A stretch of 64,000 bases of DNA from the NCBI GenBank assembly GCA_002699585.1, contig PABP01000008.1:62001-126000 (forward strand). Reading direction: 5' to 3'. The DNA is from Anaerolineaceae bacterium (GTDB taxonomy: Bacteria > Chloroflexota > Anaerolineae > Aggregatilineales > Phototrophicaceae). Each line of letters begins with the position of its first letter. The first letter of the stretch is position 1. Positions 50,460 to 59,570 of the stretch are shown piece by piece. The position numbers and the translations under genes were made by a program. The notes beneath the pieces are model-generated. The model ran no database searches and was not told where the DNA came from. It saw only the letters and a program-made list of their open reading frames with translations.

Positions 50460-50487
50460 AGTTGGTTACAGATAAGAGAGGAATATC

Positions 50488-51375
50488 ATGGTTACAACTC
50501 CCGAAGAACAAGCCCAGATCAGCACAGCCGACCTGATGAAGCTGGCCGACTGGCAGGAAGTCAAAACATACGAGGACATCACCTATCACAAGGCGGAGGG
50601 CATCGCGCGGATTGCTTTTGACCGTCCCGATATTCGCAACGCTTTTCGTCCGACGACCATTGATGAGATGACCGAAGCGCTGCTGGATGCCTGGTACGAT
50701 CAGGAAGTGGGTGTGATCTGGATCACGGCCAATGGCCCCAGCAGCAAAGACGGCATCTGGTCGTTCTGTGCAGGTGGTGACCAGTCCGTGCGTGGACATG
50801 CGGGTTATGTGGGTGGCGATGGCGTCCCGCGCCTGAACGTGCTGCAACTCCAGCGCTATATCCGCACGATTCCCAAGCCCGTGATCGCGGTGGTGCCTGG
50901 GTTCGCTATCGGCGGCGGCCATGTGCTGCACGTCATCTGCGACCTGACCATCAGCAGCGACAACGCCATTTACGGCCAAACCGGGCCGATTGTTGGCAGC
51001 TTTGACGCCGGATTTGGCTCCTCGTATCTGGCATCGCACATCGGCCAGAAAAAAGCCCGCGAAATCTGGTTCCTGTGTCGCCAATACAGCGCCGCGGAAG
51101 CCGAAGATATGGGCATGGTCAATACGGTCGTTCCGTTGAAAGACCTGGAAGCCGAGGCGCTGCAATGGTCGCGGGAAATCCTGACCAAGTCGCCGCTGGC
51201 GTTGCGCTTCATCAAGGCGGGCCTCAACGCCGAACTGGATGGTCAGGCGGGCGTGCAGGTGCTGGCCGGTGACGCCACCATGCTGTTCTACATGACGGAA
51301 GAGGGCAGCGAGGGCAAAAACGCCTTCCTGGAGAAGCGCAAACCGGACTTCGGCAAGTTCCCGCGCAGGCCATGA
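50488..51375 (+). CDS. menB: 1,4-dihydroxy-2-naphthoyl-CoA synthase MenB
   Basis: A 295-residue crotonase-fold enzyme that closes the second ring of the naphthoquinone. MenB marks: [23 protein letters not shown], in parts, [36 protein letters not shown], in parts, and [18 protein letters not shown], the Asp-containing signature. The C-terminal [13 protein letters not shown] is conserved in the family. AGAGAGGAA lies 4 nt before the ATG. It follows the VOC gene by 28 bp. An AT-rich orphan gene separates it from menE. Confidence 0.95.
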   Translation: MVTTPEEQAQISTADLMKLADWQEVKTYEDITYHKAEGIARIAFDRPDIRNAFRPTTIDEMTEALLDAWYDQEVGVIWITANGPSSKDGIWSFCAGGDQSVRGHAGYVGGDGVPRLNVLQLQRYIRTIPKPVIAVVPGFAIGGGHVLHVICDLTISSDNAIYGQTGPIVGSFDAGFGSSYLASHIGQKKAREIWFLCRQYSAAEAEDMGMVNTVVPLKDLEAEALQWSREILTKSPLALRFIKAGLNAELDGQAGVQVLAGDATMLFYMTEEGSEGKNAFLEKRKPDFGKFPRRP

Positions 51376-51417
51376 TGATCGCTTAATGTGTGCTATAGGG
51401 GTGGTGTATATCTAGTC

Positions 51418-51460
51418 AGATCCCACCCCTGAACCCCTTCTCCCAAAGGGAGCGGGCCTC
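51418..51460 (+). repeat. REP-like repeat R6 (half copy)
   Basis: GATCCCACCCCTGAACCCCT, TCTCCCAAAGGGAG and CGGGCCT match the left hairpin of the R1 unit with some erosion. It lies between the menB stop and the AT-rich orphan gene. Confidence 0.65.
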
Positions 51461-51546
51461 TATCAACTTATTGATACAATCCATCATGGTTCGATTGAAG
51501 TTTATAGCGATACCTGCTTGATACCTCATATTGCCGAGGATTCATA

Positions 51547-52035
51547 ATGACGCTTGATTCATTATATACATTAGAAGACACAAAAGAGTGGCTAGATTTG
51601 TTTGCGTGTTTTCACCATCAGCATATTGAGTTATCGGAGAATGAGTATTTAAAAACAGAGTCTCAACGACAATACAATATAGCACAACACACTATTGAAC
51701 AAATTGATTCAATTATGCAAGCAATGGTAGGCGCTGTAGGATTATTCCAATTTGGGGAATTTAAATATGCTTACAAGATACTAGACTACTATGATGATAT
51801 TAAGAAAAAGAAGGAAAGCGTTGCTCATACAAAACGCGCTCGACTCTATTCGCCATTTATGGGAGGCGTAAATGTACTGAGAATATTGCCTTTGCCAGAT
51901 TCCATGTGGGATCATCCGGGAATGAAATATAGATACCCTGTTTCGGTTCATGCTATGCGCCAATGGCTCAAAGAACATGAGTATCAACTAGAATACGATG
52001 ATAAGAATTTTCGCTATCGACTCATCAAAAAATGA
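51547..52035 (+). CDS. AT-rich hypothetical protein inserted between menB and menE
   Basis: A 162-residue soluble protein with long helical stretches (LYTLEDTKEWLDLFACFHHQ, QYNIAQHTIEQIDSIMQAMVG, AYKILDYYDDIKKKKES) and a basic C-terminus (EYDDKNFRYRLIKK). No family recognised. In 51601-51660, 21 of 60 bases are G or C, far less than the neighbouring men genes. GAGGA lies 7-8 nt upstream of the ATG. The gene interrupts the men operon after a REP-like half repeat, so it looks like a recent arrival from a low-GC source. Role unknown. Confidence 0.7.
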   Translation: MTLDSLYTLEDTKEWLDLFACFHHQHIELSENEYLKTESQRQYNIAQHTIEQIDSIMQAMVGAVGLFQFGEFKYAYKILDYYDDIKKKKESVAHTKRARLYSPFMGGVNVLRILPLPDSMWDHPGMKYRYPVSVHAMRQWLKEHEYQLEYDDKNFRYRLIKK

Positions 52036-52098
52036 GAAATTTTGTCAAGTTTCCGAGATGGAAAACCGTTGTCTGAAAAAGTAACTGGCGGCAAGCTA

Positions 52099-53604
52099 AT
52101 GCAAGATTGGTTGACAGCCCGTGCGCAGGCCACGCCGGATAAGGTCGCGCTGATTACCAACCCTGGTGATGGCGCTCATGAACTGACGTTCGCTCAGTTG
52201 GCAGGGCAGGTGAGGCAAATGGCGCGCCAGTGGATCGCGGCGGGCATCGAGCCGGGGCAGCGTGTGGCCGTATTGGCGATCACCTGGCCGCTGACGGTCG
52301 TGCAGCTTTTTACGGCGATGCGGCTGGACTGTGTGCTGGTGCCCATCAACATTCGCCTGACTTTGGACGAGATCGACCAGCAGCTAAGGCTTGCGGAATG
52401 CGATTGGCTGCTGCCGTACGGCCTGACCGATACGCTGGGTGGCCTGCACGAACGCGGTCACAAGATTGCGAATCTGGATGTGCAGCGCAAAGTCGCTAAA
52501 AAAGTGACATTGCCCGACCACGACATCGACCTGAGCGAACCCCTCGCAATCATCCACACATCAGGGACATCGGGCACGCCCAAGGGCGCCGTGCTGACCT
52601 ACGGCAATTTCTACCAGAGCGCGATGGCCTCGGCCTATCGGCTGGGGGTGCTGCCGGAGGATCGCTGGCTATGTGTGCTGCCACTGTATCATGTTGGCGG
52701 CTTGAGCATTTTGATCCGCAGCGTGCTGTATGGTACGGCGGTCGATCTGGTCGAAAAGTTCGATGTAGATGCCATCAACCGGAAGCTAACTGAGGAACCG
52801 ATTACGCTGGTGTCGCTGGTGCCGACCATGCTATATCGGTTGCTGGAAGCGCGTACCCAACCCTGGAACGATCAGCTACGGCTGGTATTGCTAGGCGGGG
52901 CTGCCCCCAGTGCGGAACTGCTCCAACGCTGTCATGACGAAGGCGTTCCGGTAGCGACGACCTACGGCCTGACCGAAGCGGCTTCGCAGGTGGCGACGGC
53001 TGGCCCGGAACTGGCGCGACGCAAACCGGGGACGGTCGGTAAGCCGCTGTTGTTTACCCAGGTGAAGGTCGTTAAGGAAACGGGCGGCGAGGCCAAACCT
53101 GGCGACTATGGCGAAGTGCTGGTGAGTGGGCCGACCGTCATGCAGGGCTATTACAACAATCCTGATGCGACGGACAAAACACTAAAAAATGGTTGGCTGC
53201 ACACGGGTGATATCGGCTACCTGGACGATGATGGCGATCTGTTTTTGGTGCAGCGCCGCAGCGATTTGATCGTCACGGGTGGCGAAAATGTCTACCCGGT
53301 AGAGGTCGAAGCGGTTTTGCGTGGGCATCCGGCGATAAAAGAGGTGGCTGTAACCGGGCTGGACCATCCTGAGTGGGGACAGCAGGTTGCGGCAGCGCTC
53401 GTAATAAACGATAATATGTCTGTGAGTGATGAAGACCTCATTACTTACTGCCGCGACCACCTGGCAGGTTATAAGATTCCGCGGCATTTTTTGAAAGTGG
53501 GGGCTTTGCCGCAGACTGGATCCGGGAAGATCCAACGCGGCGCACTTAGGGAGCTTTTCATTGAACAACAAAATAGCCATCAACGGGGTGACTTATCACC
53601 TTGA
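52099..53604 (+). CDS. menE: O-succinylbenzoate-CoA ligase MenE
   Basis: Activates o-succinylbenzoate with ATP and CoA. The acyl-adenylate core is intact: AIIHTSGTSGTPKGAVLTY, in parts (the P-loop-like A3 motif), TTYGLTEAASQVATAG, LHTGDIGYLDDDG, DLIVTGGENVYPVEVEA and the Lys-containing QTGSGKIQRGALRELF at the end. Between these lie normal family lengths. The ATG at 52099 is preferred, since MenE proteins begin near DWL-x-x-RA; an in-frame TTG at 52042 would add 19 residues that look like tail sequence of the preceding region. Its 3' end overlaps menH by 44 bp. Confidence 0.93.
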   Translation: MQDWLTARAQATPDKVALITNPGDGAHELTFAQLAGQVRQMARQWIAAGIEPGQRVAVLAITWPLTVVQLFTAMRLDCVLVPINIRLTLDEIDQQLRLAECDWLLPYGLTDTLGGLHERGHKIANLDVQRKVAKKVTLPDHDIDLSEPLAIIHTSGTSGTPKGAVLTYGNFYQSAMASAYRLGVLPEDRWLCVLPLYHVGGLSILIRSVLYGTAVDLVEKFDVDAINRKLTEEPITLVSLVPTMLYRLLEARTQPWNDQLRLVLLGGAAPSAELLQRCHDEGVPVATTYGLTEAASQVATAGPELARRKPGTVGKPLLFTQVKVVKETGGEAKPGDYGEVLVSGPTVMQGYYNNPDATDKTLKNGWLHTGDIGYLDDDGDLFLVQRRSDLIVTGGENVYPVEVEAVLRGHPAIKEVAVTGLDHPEWGQQVAAALVINDNMSVSDEDLITYCRDHLAGYKIPRHFLKVGALPQTGSGKIQRGALRELFIEQQNSHQRGDLSP

Positions 53605-54388
53605 GGAAGCGGGTACGGGCGACACGCTGATTGTGCTGCATGGGTTCACGGGGAGCACAGCCCAATGGCAACCGTTTGTTGATGCCTGGGCACAGCACTT
53701 CCACGTTGTCCTGGTCGATCTGCTGGGCCACGGCCAGACAGATGTGCCGGAATCCGCCAGCCGCTATCGGCTCAAGCATGTACGGCGCGACCTGCTTAAG
53801 CTAATTGATGCCGTCAGCGATGGGCCTGCGCACCTGCTGGGCTACTCGATGGGTGGGCGCATCGCGCTTTACATGGCTGTCAATCATCCTAACCTCTTTC
53901 AATCGCTGATCCTCGAAAGTGCCTCGCCAGGGTTGGAAAGCGCCGAAGATCGTCAGCAGCGCGTCGAGAGCGATACGGCTCTGGCGCAGCGCATCCAGAA
54001 TGAAGGCATTGAAGCCTTCGTCAATTTTTGGGAGAGCATCCCCCTGTGGGCCAGCCAATCGTCGCTGGCTGCTGATACACTGGCTGCACAGCGCAGTCAA
54101 CGGTTAGCCAATAACCCGGTCGGGCTGGCGAACAGCCTGCTTGGGATGGGCACGGGCGTTCAGCCGAGTTTATGGCATCAGCTTGCCAATTTATCGCTGC
54201 CGACACTGTTGATTTGTGGCGCGCTTGATACCAAGTTCACAGCAATCAACCAGCGCATGAATGACCTGCTGCCACAGTCGCAACTGGTTATTGTGCCGGA
54301 TGCCGGACATAATGTGCATCTGGAACAGCCGGAAGTTTTTGCAAAGCAGATTGAGACGTTCCTCATTTCGTCACCTGAGAATACCTAA
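53561..54388 (+). CDS. menH: SHCHC synthase MenH (alpha/beta hydrolase)
   Basis: A 275-residue alpha/beta-hydrolase that removes pyruvate from the MenD product. Family marks: LIVLHGFTGSTAQWQPF, nucleophile elbow LLGYSMGGRIALYMA, DLLGHGQTDVPES and the C-terminal GHNVHLEQPEVF with the catalytic His. A TTG start at 53561 with GGGAG upstream gives a 44-bp overlap with menE. Genuine MenH function is supported by context and the G-Y-S-M-G-G-R motif. A generic hydrolase cannot be fully excluded. Confidence 0.9.
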   Translation: MNNKIAINGVTYHLEEAGTGDTLIVLHGFTGSTAQWQPFVDAWAQHFHVVLVDLLGHGQTDVPESASRYRLKHVRRDLLKLIDAVSDGPAHLLGYSMGGRIALYMAVNHPNLFQSLILESASPGLESAEDRQQRVESDTALAQRIQNEGIEAFVNFWESIPLWASQSSLAADTLAAQRSQRLANNPVGLANSLLGMGTGVQPSLWHQLANLSLPTLLICGALDTKFTAINQRMNDLLPQSQLVIVPDAGHNVHLEQPEVFAKQIETFLISSPENT

Positions 54389-54402
54389 AAAGGTGGTCCA
54401 GC

Positions 54403-55512
54403 ATGGCCGATATTGACAATGCCAACGGGCGCAATAACAAGCCACAGAGCCAGATTTATGCGCTGCGGCAGCAGATTGATGACATCAACATGCAACTGCT
54501 GAAGCTGCTCAACCAGCGTGCGGAAATCGCCGCTGAGATTGGCCGCATCAAGTCGGGCATGGCGACCTCGCAGTATGACCCGGAGCGTGAAGGCGATATG
54601 CTGGAAGTATTGCAGCAAGCCAACCAGGGGCCGTTCAGCAATGAGACGATTGGCGCGCTCTTTAAGGAAATATTCTCCGCGACGCTGGCCATGAACAGTG
54701 AAAAAGCCCGTTCCGCGCTGCTGGTAGAGCGTAGTGACGAGCACCAGCGTACGGTTATCACGCTGCCAGATGGTACGAAAATTGGGGATGGTAGCTTCCA
54801 GATCATCTCTGGGCCGTGTGCTGTTGAGAGCTTCGAACAATTGGACGAAGTGGCGGCGGCTCTGGCCAAAAATGGCATGAGCATCATGCGCGGGATGGCC
54901 TATAAGCCGCGTACTTCGCCCTATCACTTCCAGGGATTGGGCGAAGAGGGCCTCAAGATTGGGCGGCGTGTAGCCAACAAACACGGCCTGATGATGGTCA
55001 GCGAAATTCTGGATATGTCGCAAATTCCGTTGATGAGCCAATACGTCGATCTGTTCTGGGTAGGCGCACGCAATATGCAGAATAGCTTTTTGCTGCGGGC
55101 GCTGGGCAATGTGCGCCAGCCAGTGATCCTCAAACGCTCGTTTGGGGCCACTATCGAAGAACTGCTGTATGCTGCTGAGTACATCGTCAGCAGTGGCAAC
55201 CCCAACGTCATCCTGATGGAGCGTGGCATTCGCACTTTCGAAAACTGGACGCGCAATACCCTCGACATCAGCGCGGTGCCGCTGCTGAAGCAGGAGACGC
55301 ACCTGCCCGTGATCGTCGATATTTCGCACTCCGCGGGCCGCCGTGACATTGCCAATACGCTGGCAAAGGTCGCCAAAGCCAGTGGGGCCGATGGCCTCAT
55401 GGTCGAGGTACATCCCAACCCGGCGGTGGCCATGAGTGATGCCAAGCAGCAGCTCAGCATCCCCGAATTTGAAGACATGCTGGCAGAAATCGACATGCTG
55501 CCGCAGGTTTAG
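54403..55512 (+). CDS. Fused chorismate mutase / 3-deoxy-7-phosphoheptulonate (DAHP) synthase
   Basis: A 369-residue bifunctional protein. Residues about 20-100 form an AroQ-type chorismate mutase helix bundle (LRQQIDDINMQLLKLLNQRAE, in parts). Residues about 110-365 are a type I-beta DAHP synthase: QIISGPCAVESFEQLDE, GMAYKPRTSPYHFQGLGEE, in parts, FWVGARNMQN, LKRSFGATIEELLY and VIVDISHSAGRRD. Such fusions allow prephenate-mediated feedback control of the shikimate pathway. It ends the men operon, supplying chorismate for MenF. AAAGGTGG upstream of the ATG is a good ribosome-binding site. The start is 14 bp after menH. Confidence 0.95.
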   Translation: MADIDNANGRNNKPQSQIYALRQQIDDINMQLLKLLNQRAEIAAEIGRIKSGMATSQYDPEREGDMLEVLQQANQGPFSNETIGALFKEIFSATLAMNSEKARSALLVERSDEHQRTVITLPDGTKIGDGSFQIISGPCAVESFEQLDEVAAALAKNGMSIMRGMAYKPRTSPYHFQGLGEEGLKIGRRVANKHGLMMVSEILDMSQIPLMSQYVDLFWVGARNMQNSFLLRALGNVRQPVILKRSFGATIEELLYAAEYIVSSGNPNVILMERGIRTFENWTRNTLDISAVPLLKQETHLPVIVDISHSAGRRDIANTLAKVAKASGADGLMVEVHPNPAVAMSDAKQQLSIPEFEDMLAEIDMLPQV

Positions 55513-55664
55513 CGGTCAGCCATCAGCTATCAGCGTCCTTTGGTTTGCTTCCTACAGCATATAACAATCCTGGCACATTAATCTAATTCGCCCGATTACC
55601 TTTGACGCCGGGTGCACGGGTGTTTACAATGGGTTGACCTGTTACAAATCGTATGAAGGCTATT

Positions 55665-55694
55665 TTGACCGTCGGTGCTGTCGTTGGCTACTAT
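55665..55694 (+). promoter_or_regulatory. Promoter candidate for the ccm operon
   Basis: TTGACC and TACTAT with an 18-nt spacer. It lies 230 bp ahead of the ccmF start; the long leader makes it tentative. Confidence 0.45.
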
Positions 55695-55797
55695 GACATC
55701 TGTCCATAAAATACGGGGTAAAAGACATACGCCCTGGGGTATGCCGTTCATTACCATCATGCTAACATACGTAGTAGGTAAGTCGTGTTCGGGACCC

Positions 55798-55814
55798 AAA
55801 TGATGATATCATTT
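55798..55814. promoter_or_regulatory. Inverted repeat upstream of ccmF
   Basis: AAATGAT-GAT-ATCATTT is a perfect 7+7 dyad with a 3-nt centre. FNR/CRP-type sites have another spacing, so the regulator is unknown. Confidence 0.35.
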
Positions 55815-55924
55815 AGACACTCCTGATAGCCCTCATAACGAGGTGCAGCACAAGTTCACGACTGGAAAGTTAATACCATGTGCTTGGCAACGATCACTCG
55901 TCAACAGTGTAGGAAAGGGTTCTT

Positions 55925-58039
55925 ATGCTAGCCGAAGTTGGATATATTGCATTGTGGCTGGCATTTATCTTCGCGATATACGCCATTGGCTCTTCTGTTT
56001 TTGGTGAAATGCGCCATCAGGAAAAAATTGTTCTTAGTGGACGCAACGCCAGTATTCTGGCTTTCATCTTCATGAGCATCTCCACAGGTGTGCTCGAATA
56101 CGCCCTCATCACCGAACAATACCAGATCAGTTATGTATGGTCCGTCACCAACCCGCAAATGCCGATGTTCTATCGTGTGACATCGCTGTGGGGGTCGCAG
56201 GCCGGTTCAATTGTGTTCTGGTCGTGGCTGATGACCCTATTTTCAGTTTTGGCAACGGTGCTGAACTGGCGCTCACATCGCCGTTTGATGCCCTATGCCA
56301 TCGCCTACATGATGGCGGCGACGGCCTTCTTCATCGGCCTGTCACTTGCATTTGAAAATCCGTTTGCGCGCTGGTGGATCATCCCCGATGGTTCAGCGAC
56401 GGGCGGCGAAGTCGTTAGCGCGGTCTTCCAGCCAGCCGGTGCGGAAGCGCCGTCTGCGGCGAGCCTCGCCAGCAGCGCCAAGGGCCTCAACCCGCTGTTG
56501 CGGCACTTCGGCATGGCGATTCACCCGCCCATGTTGTACCTGGGCTTCACCGGTTTCCTGATTCCGTTTGCCTACGCGATGTCGGCTTTGGCATCCGGCG
56601 AACTATCAACTAACTGGATTAAAGCCAGCCGCCGTTGGACGCTGGTCGCCTGGTTGTTCCTGAGTTTGGGATTATTGCTCGGCGGACGCTGGGCCTATGA
56701 CGTCCTGGGGTGGGGCGGTTACTGGGGCTGGGACCCAGTCGAGAACGCCGCGTTCTTACCCTGGTTGATCGGTACGGCCTTCTTACACAGCGTCATGATC
56801 CAAGAGAAGCGCGGCATGCTCAAGACCTGGAATATGTTCCTGGTCATTGGCACGTTCTCGGCAGTGATTTTCGGCTCGTTTGCGACCCGCAGCGGCCTGG
56901 TCGAGAGCGTCCACAGCTTCGCACGTAGCGAAATTGGCTTCCCGTTCTTCCTGTTCTGGTTCCTATTGACGATCATCTCGGTCGGCCTGATTATGTGGCG
57001 ACGGGGCCAGGGATTGTTGCGCGATGAACACCGCTTCACGAGCATGTTCAGCCGCGAAGCGCTCTTTGTACTGAATAACATCATTTTCGTGGCTTTGTTC
57101 GTGGCGATTTTCTGGGGCAGCTTTGGCGCACCGATCATCTCCGAACTGTTCATGGATACCAATATCACGCTGGGCACGGACTACTTCATGATGGTGACGC
57201 CGCCGCTGTTCGCTGCGTTGTATATCCTGATGGGTGTGGCGCCGCTGTCAGCCTGGGGCGTGTCGTCGATACGCCGTCTGGGTAAGTCGATTCTGATCCC
57301 GGTTGTGCTGTCGATCCTGTCGCTGGGTATCTTCCTGCTGATGGGTGTGACCCACATCGGCGCTCTGATTGGCTACTTCATTGTCCTGCTGGCGGGATGG
57401 GTCGCTTTATACGAGACCTATCGCAGCGTGCGCAGCCGCGTGCGCGCACATGGCGAAAACCCGCTGTCGGCGTTGTGGCGCATTGCCTCGCGCAACCCGC
57501 GCCGCTATGGTGGCTATATGATCCACCTGGGCATCAGTGTGATTGGCATCGGCGTCATCGGTAGTACGCTGTTCCAGGTCGAAACACAGCGGACGCTGGC
57601 TGTGGGCGATTCGGTCGAAATTGGCGGCTATGTCTTGCGCTACGATCAGTTCGACGGGGGTCAGATCAGCGCTGATGGTCGCTTGATGGACATTGCCAAC
57701 TTAACCGTCATACGTGATGGTCAGGAACTTTCGACTTTGCGCCCCCGCCGCGACTTCTTCCCGGGGACAGAAGGCATGAATACCATGACCATCGCCGGGG
57801 CTCATAGCACACTTGAAAATGACTTCTATGTCATTTTGCTGCCCTCGCAAGAGATGAGCGCACAGTCGGCAACCTTCCGTATCTACATCAATCCGTTGAT
57901 TAATCTGGTGTGGTGGGGTGGGCTGATCCTCATCCTGGGGACGATTATCGCCACCGTACCGCAAGAAGTCATGTCCACACAGACGCGCCGCCGCCTACAG
58001 CATGCACCTGTACCGGTAGCCGCCGGAACAGGGGACTAA
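55925..58039 (+). CDS. ccmF: Heme lyase CcmF
   Basis: A 704-residue polytopic membrane protein that attaches heme to apocytochrome c outside the membrane. The tryptophan-rich WWD motif is GWGGYWGWDPVENAAFLPWL, with the HIS-containing helices LLRHFGMAIHPPMLYLGFTG and the later VESVHSFARSEIG. About fourteen hydrophobic segments are visible, plus an external C-terminal domain with VETQRTLAVGDSVEIGGYVL. Length is near the 650-700 typical of CcmF. AGGAAAGGG upstream of the ATG is a strong ribosome-binding site. ccmH, a thioredoxin and a CcmI-like gene follow closely. Confidence 0.95.
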   Translation: MLAEVGYIALWLAFIFAIYAIGSSVFGEMRHQEKIVLSGRNASILAFIFMSISTGVLEYALITEQYQISYVWSVTNPQMPMFYRVTSLWGSQAGSIVFWSWLMTLFSVLATVLNWRSHRRLMPYAIAYMMAATAFFIGLSLAFENPFARWWIIPDGSATGGEVVSAVFQPAGAEAPSAASLASSAKGLNPLLRHFGMAIHPPMLYLGFTGFLIPFAYAMSALASGELSTNWIKASRRWTLVAWLFLSLGLLLGGRWAYDVLGWGGYWGWDPVENAAFLPWLIGTAFLHSVMIQEKRGMLKTWNMFLVIGTFSAVIFGSFATRSGLVESVHSFARSEIGFPFFLFWFLLTIISVGLIMWRRGQGLLRDEHRFTSMFSREALFVLNNIIFVALFVAIFWGSFGAPIISELFMDTNITLGTDYFMMVTPPLFAALYILMGVAPLSAWGVSSIRRLGKSILIPVVLSILSLGIFLLMGVTHIGALIGYFIVLLAGWVALYETYRSVRSRVRAHGENPLSALWRIASRNPRRYGGYMIHLGISVIGIGVIGSTLFQVETQRTLAVGDSVEIGGYVLRYDQFDGGQISADGRLMDIANLTVIRDGQELSTLRPRRDFFPGTEGMNTMTIAGAHSTLENDFYVILLPSQEMSAQSATFRIYINPLINLVWWGGLILILGTIIATVPQEVMSTQTRRRLQHAPVPVAAGTGD

Positions 58040-58041
58040 CC

Positions 58042-58524
58042 ATGCGAAAAACGCTACTCATTGTTCTATTGATCCTGGTCGCCGTGTTGGCCGTGCCCGT
58101 GATGGCACAGGTCGACACGACCGCACCTGACCTGTCCGCTATTTCCGATGATGAGGTCAATTCGGTCGCCAAGCAGCTCTACTGCCCGGTGTGCGAGAAC
58201 ATCCCGCTGGATGTCTGCGAGACGGCTGCTTGCCAGGACTGGCGCTATGAAATCCGCTTGCAGTTGGCTGATGGCTTATCTGAGCAGGCCATTATCGATG
58301 ATTTTGTGGATCGCTTTGGCGAGCGCGTCGTCGGTACACCGCAAGACCCGACCCTACGCAACCTGTCGTTGATTACCCCCTGGGTGATCGCGCTGTTGGT
58401 GGCCGCTGGTGGCCTATTAGCGATCTTTAGCTGGCGTCGTCGCCCGGATGTGGTGGTCGAAGAAGACGATCAGACCCAGTGCAGCGAGCTACATGACATC
58501 CTTGAACGTGACTTGGCAGGATAA
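58042..58524 (+). CDS. ccmH: CcmH-type cytochrome c maturation thiol protein
   Basis: A 160-residue exported protein with signal segment LLIVLLILVAVLAVPVMAQ, a thiol domain and one C-terminal helix (WVIALLVAAGGLLAIFSWRR). The thiol motif is QLYCPVCENIPLDVCETAACQDW: a CPVC redox pair plus two extra cysteines where most CcmH proteins have LRCxxCQNQSIADS. The AIIDDFVDRFGERVV helix is typical of CcmH. I recall that Chloroflexota CcmH sequences look like this, but I cannot verify it here. AGGGGA lies 7 nt upstream of the ATG; the gene follows ccmF by 2 bp. Confidence 0.88.
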   Translation: MRKTLLIVLLILVAVLAVPVMAQVDTTAPDLSAISDDEVNSVAKQLYCPVCENIPLDVCETAACQDWRYEIRLQLADGLSEQAIIDDFVDRFGERVVGTPQDPTLRNLSLITPWVIALLVAAGGLLAIFSWRRRPDVVVEEDDQTQCSELHDILERDLAG

Positions 58525-58529
58525 AAACT

Positions 58530-59111
58530 ATGTCTGTAACCCGACCTGAAGACATTCTCAATAACGTTACGGGCGCGCAAGAAGAGAAGCGCAAGCGCGG
58601 CGGCGGCCCCAGCCTGGGGACCATCGTGCTGCTGATTGGCATTGTTGCCGCTGGCCTCGTGTTCGCTATCCAGCTTTCTCGGCAGAACCAGGTGCAGCCG
58701 ACCTCTGGCCCCGCGCCGGATTTCACCTTCACAACCTTTGATGGTGAGACAATGGCGCTCTCGGAATTGCGTGGCAAAGTGGTTGTGCTCAACTTCTGGG
58801 CGAGCTGGTGCGGTCCGTGTCGTGACGAAGCGCCGGAACTGGAAAATGCGTGGCGCGCCTATCAAGATCAAGATGTGGTGTTCCTGGGGGTGGCGTATGC
58901 TGACAATGGCCCACGCTCGTTGGAATATATCGACGATTACGACATTACATATCTGAACGCACCGGACCTGGGCACTGAAATCTCTGAGATGTATCACATC
59001 CAGGGTGTGCCGGAGACGTTCATCATCGACAAGGAAGGCAATATTGCGCGCTTCCTGTTCGCTGGTGTGAACGAGGCGCAGCTCAGCCAAATTATTGATG
59101 GACTACTATAA
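58530..59111 (+). CDS. Thioredoxin-like protein (ResA/CcmG/TlpA)
   Basis: A 193-residue membrane-anchored thioredoxin that should keep apocytochrome cysteines reduced. The N-terminus is charged (EEKRKRGGGPSLG), followed by a membrane helix (IVLLIGIVAAGLVFAIQLS), then an external thioredoxin fold with the active site FWASWCGPCRDEAPELE and the cis-Pro in IQGVPETFIIDKEG. The D/A positions around the active site fit ResA/TlpA. The gene follows ccmH by 5 bp with AGGA upstream of the ATG. Exact naming (ResA versus CcmG) cannot be settled by eye. Confidence 0.9.
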   Translation: MSVTRPEDILNNVTGAQEEKRKRGGGPSLGTIVLLIGIVAAGLVFAIQLSRQNQVQPTSGPAPDFTFTTFDGETMALSELRGKVVVLNFWASWCGPCRDEAPELENAWRAYQDQDVVFLGVAYADNGPRSLEYIDDYDITYLNAPDLGTEISEMYHIQGVPETFIIDKEGNIARFLFAGVNEAQLSQIIDGLL

Positions 59112-59123
59112 GAGGCATAGACG

Positions 59124-59549
59124 ATGTCTGTAGAAGGATTGATCATAACCGTAGGGATGCTTGTGTTGGGCCTGGTTGGCGTGACGCTTCCCTTCATGCG
59201 GGGCCGCGAGAAGGTCGGCGATGCGCGTGCGCTGCGTATCCAACAGACGCGCGATGCCCTCGTCACTAGCTATGAGCGCGTGCTTGGGACCATCCGTGAC
59301 CTGGATGAAGATCATCGCCTGGGCAAGATTAACGAGGCGGATTATCAGGCTGAGCGCAATTACTGGGCGGATTATGGCGTCAAGCTGTTGCAATTGCTGG
59401 AAGGCGATATGTCGCAGTTCGTGGGCGAAGAAGCCGCGACCGAAGAAGAGGTCGTTCAGGTGGCTGATGGTGAACTCGATCAAGCGGTTGAAGAAGCCAT
59501 CCGCAACTATCGCACGGCCCTCAACAATGCCGAGCGTCAGAGCGCGTAA
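59124..59549 (+). CDS. CcmI-like small membrane protein
   Basis: A 141-residue protein with one N-terminal helix (LIITVGMLVLGLVGVTLPF) and a cytoplasmic helical part (TRDALVTSYERVLGTIRDLDEDHRLGKINEADYQAERNYW, in parts). The pattern of LG-K-I-x-x-ADY-x-x-ER is that seen in the N-terminal region of CcmI proteins, which bind apocytochrome c. The TPR part of CcmI is missing. It is the last gene of the operon, 12 bp after the thioredoxin gene, and an intrinsic terminator follows. Role inferred from position and this motif. Confidence 0.75.
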   Translation: MSVEGLIITVGMLVLGLVGVTLPFMRGREKVGDARALRIQQTRDALVTSYERVLGTIRDLDEDHRLGKINEADYQAERNYWADYGVKLLQLLEGDMSQFVGEEAATEEEVVQVADGELDQAVEEAIRNYRTALNNAERQSA

Positions 59550-59570
59550 CGGTAACCTGCTTTAACTATA

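Larger units (their letters stand above)
55513..55924. other. 412-bp intergenic region before ccmF
   Basis: No convincing reading frame. It contains a promoter candidate at 55665-55694 and a 17-nt dyad at 55798-55814 upstream of the cytochrome maturation operon. The first 60 bases after the men operon are low-complexity CAGC/TATC repeats without a hairpin terminator, so read-through from men is possible. Confidence 0.6.

Noticed and set aside
50440-51165. 241-codon minus-strand frame opposite menB
   Set aside because: Antisense shadow of menB, without motif or start signals.
54385-55413. 342-codon minus-strand frame opposite the chorismate mutase-DAHP synthase gene
   Set aside because: Antisense shadow of an unmistakable enzyme gene; no motif of its own.
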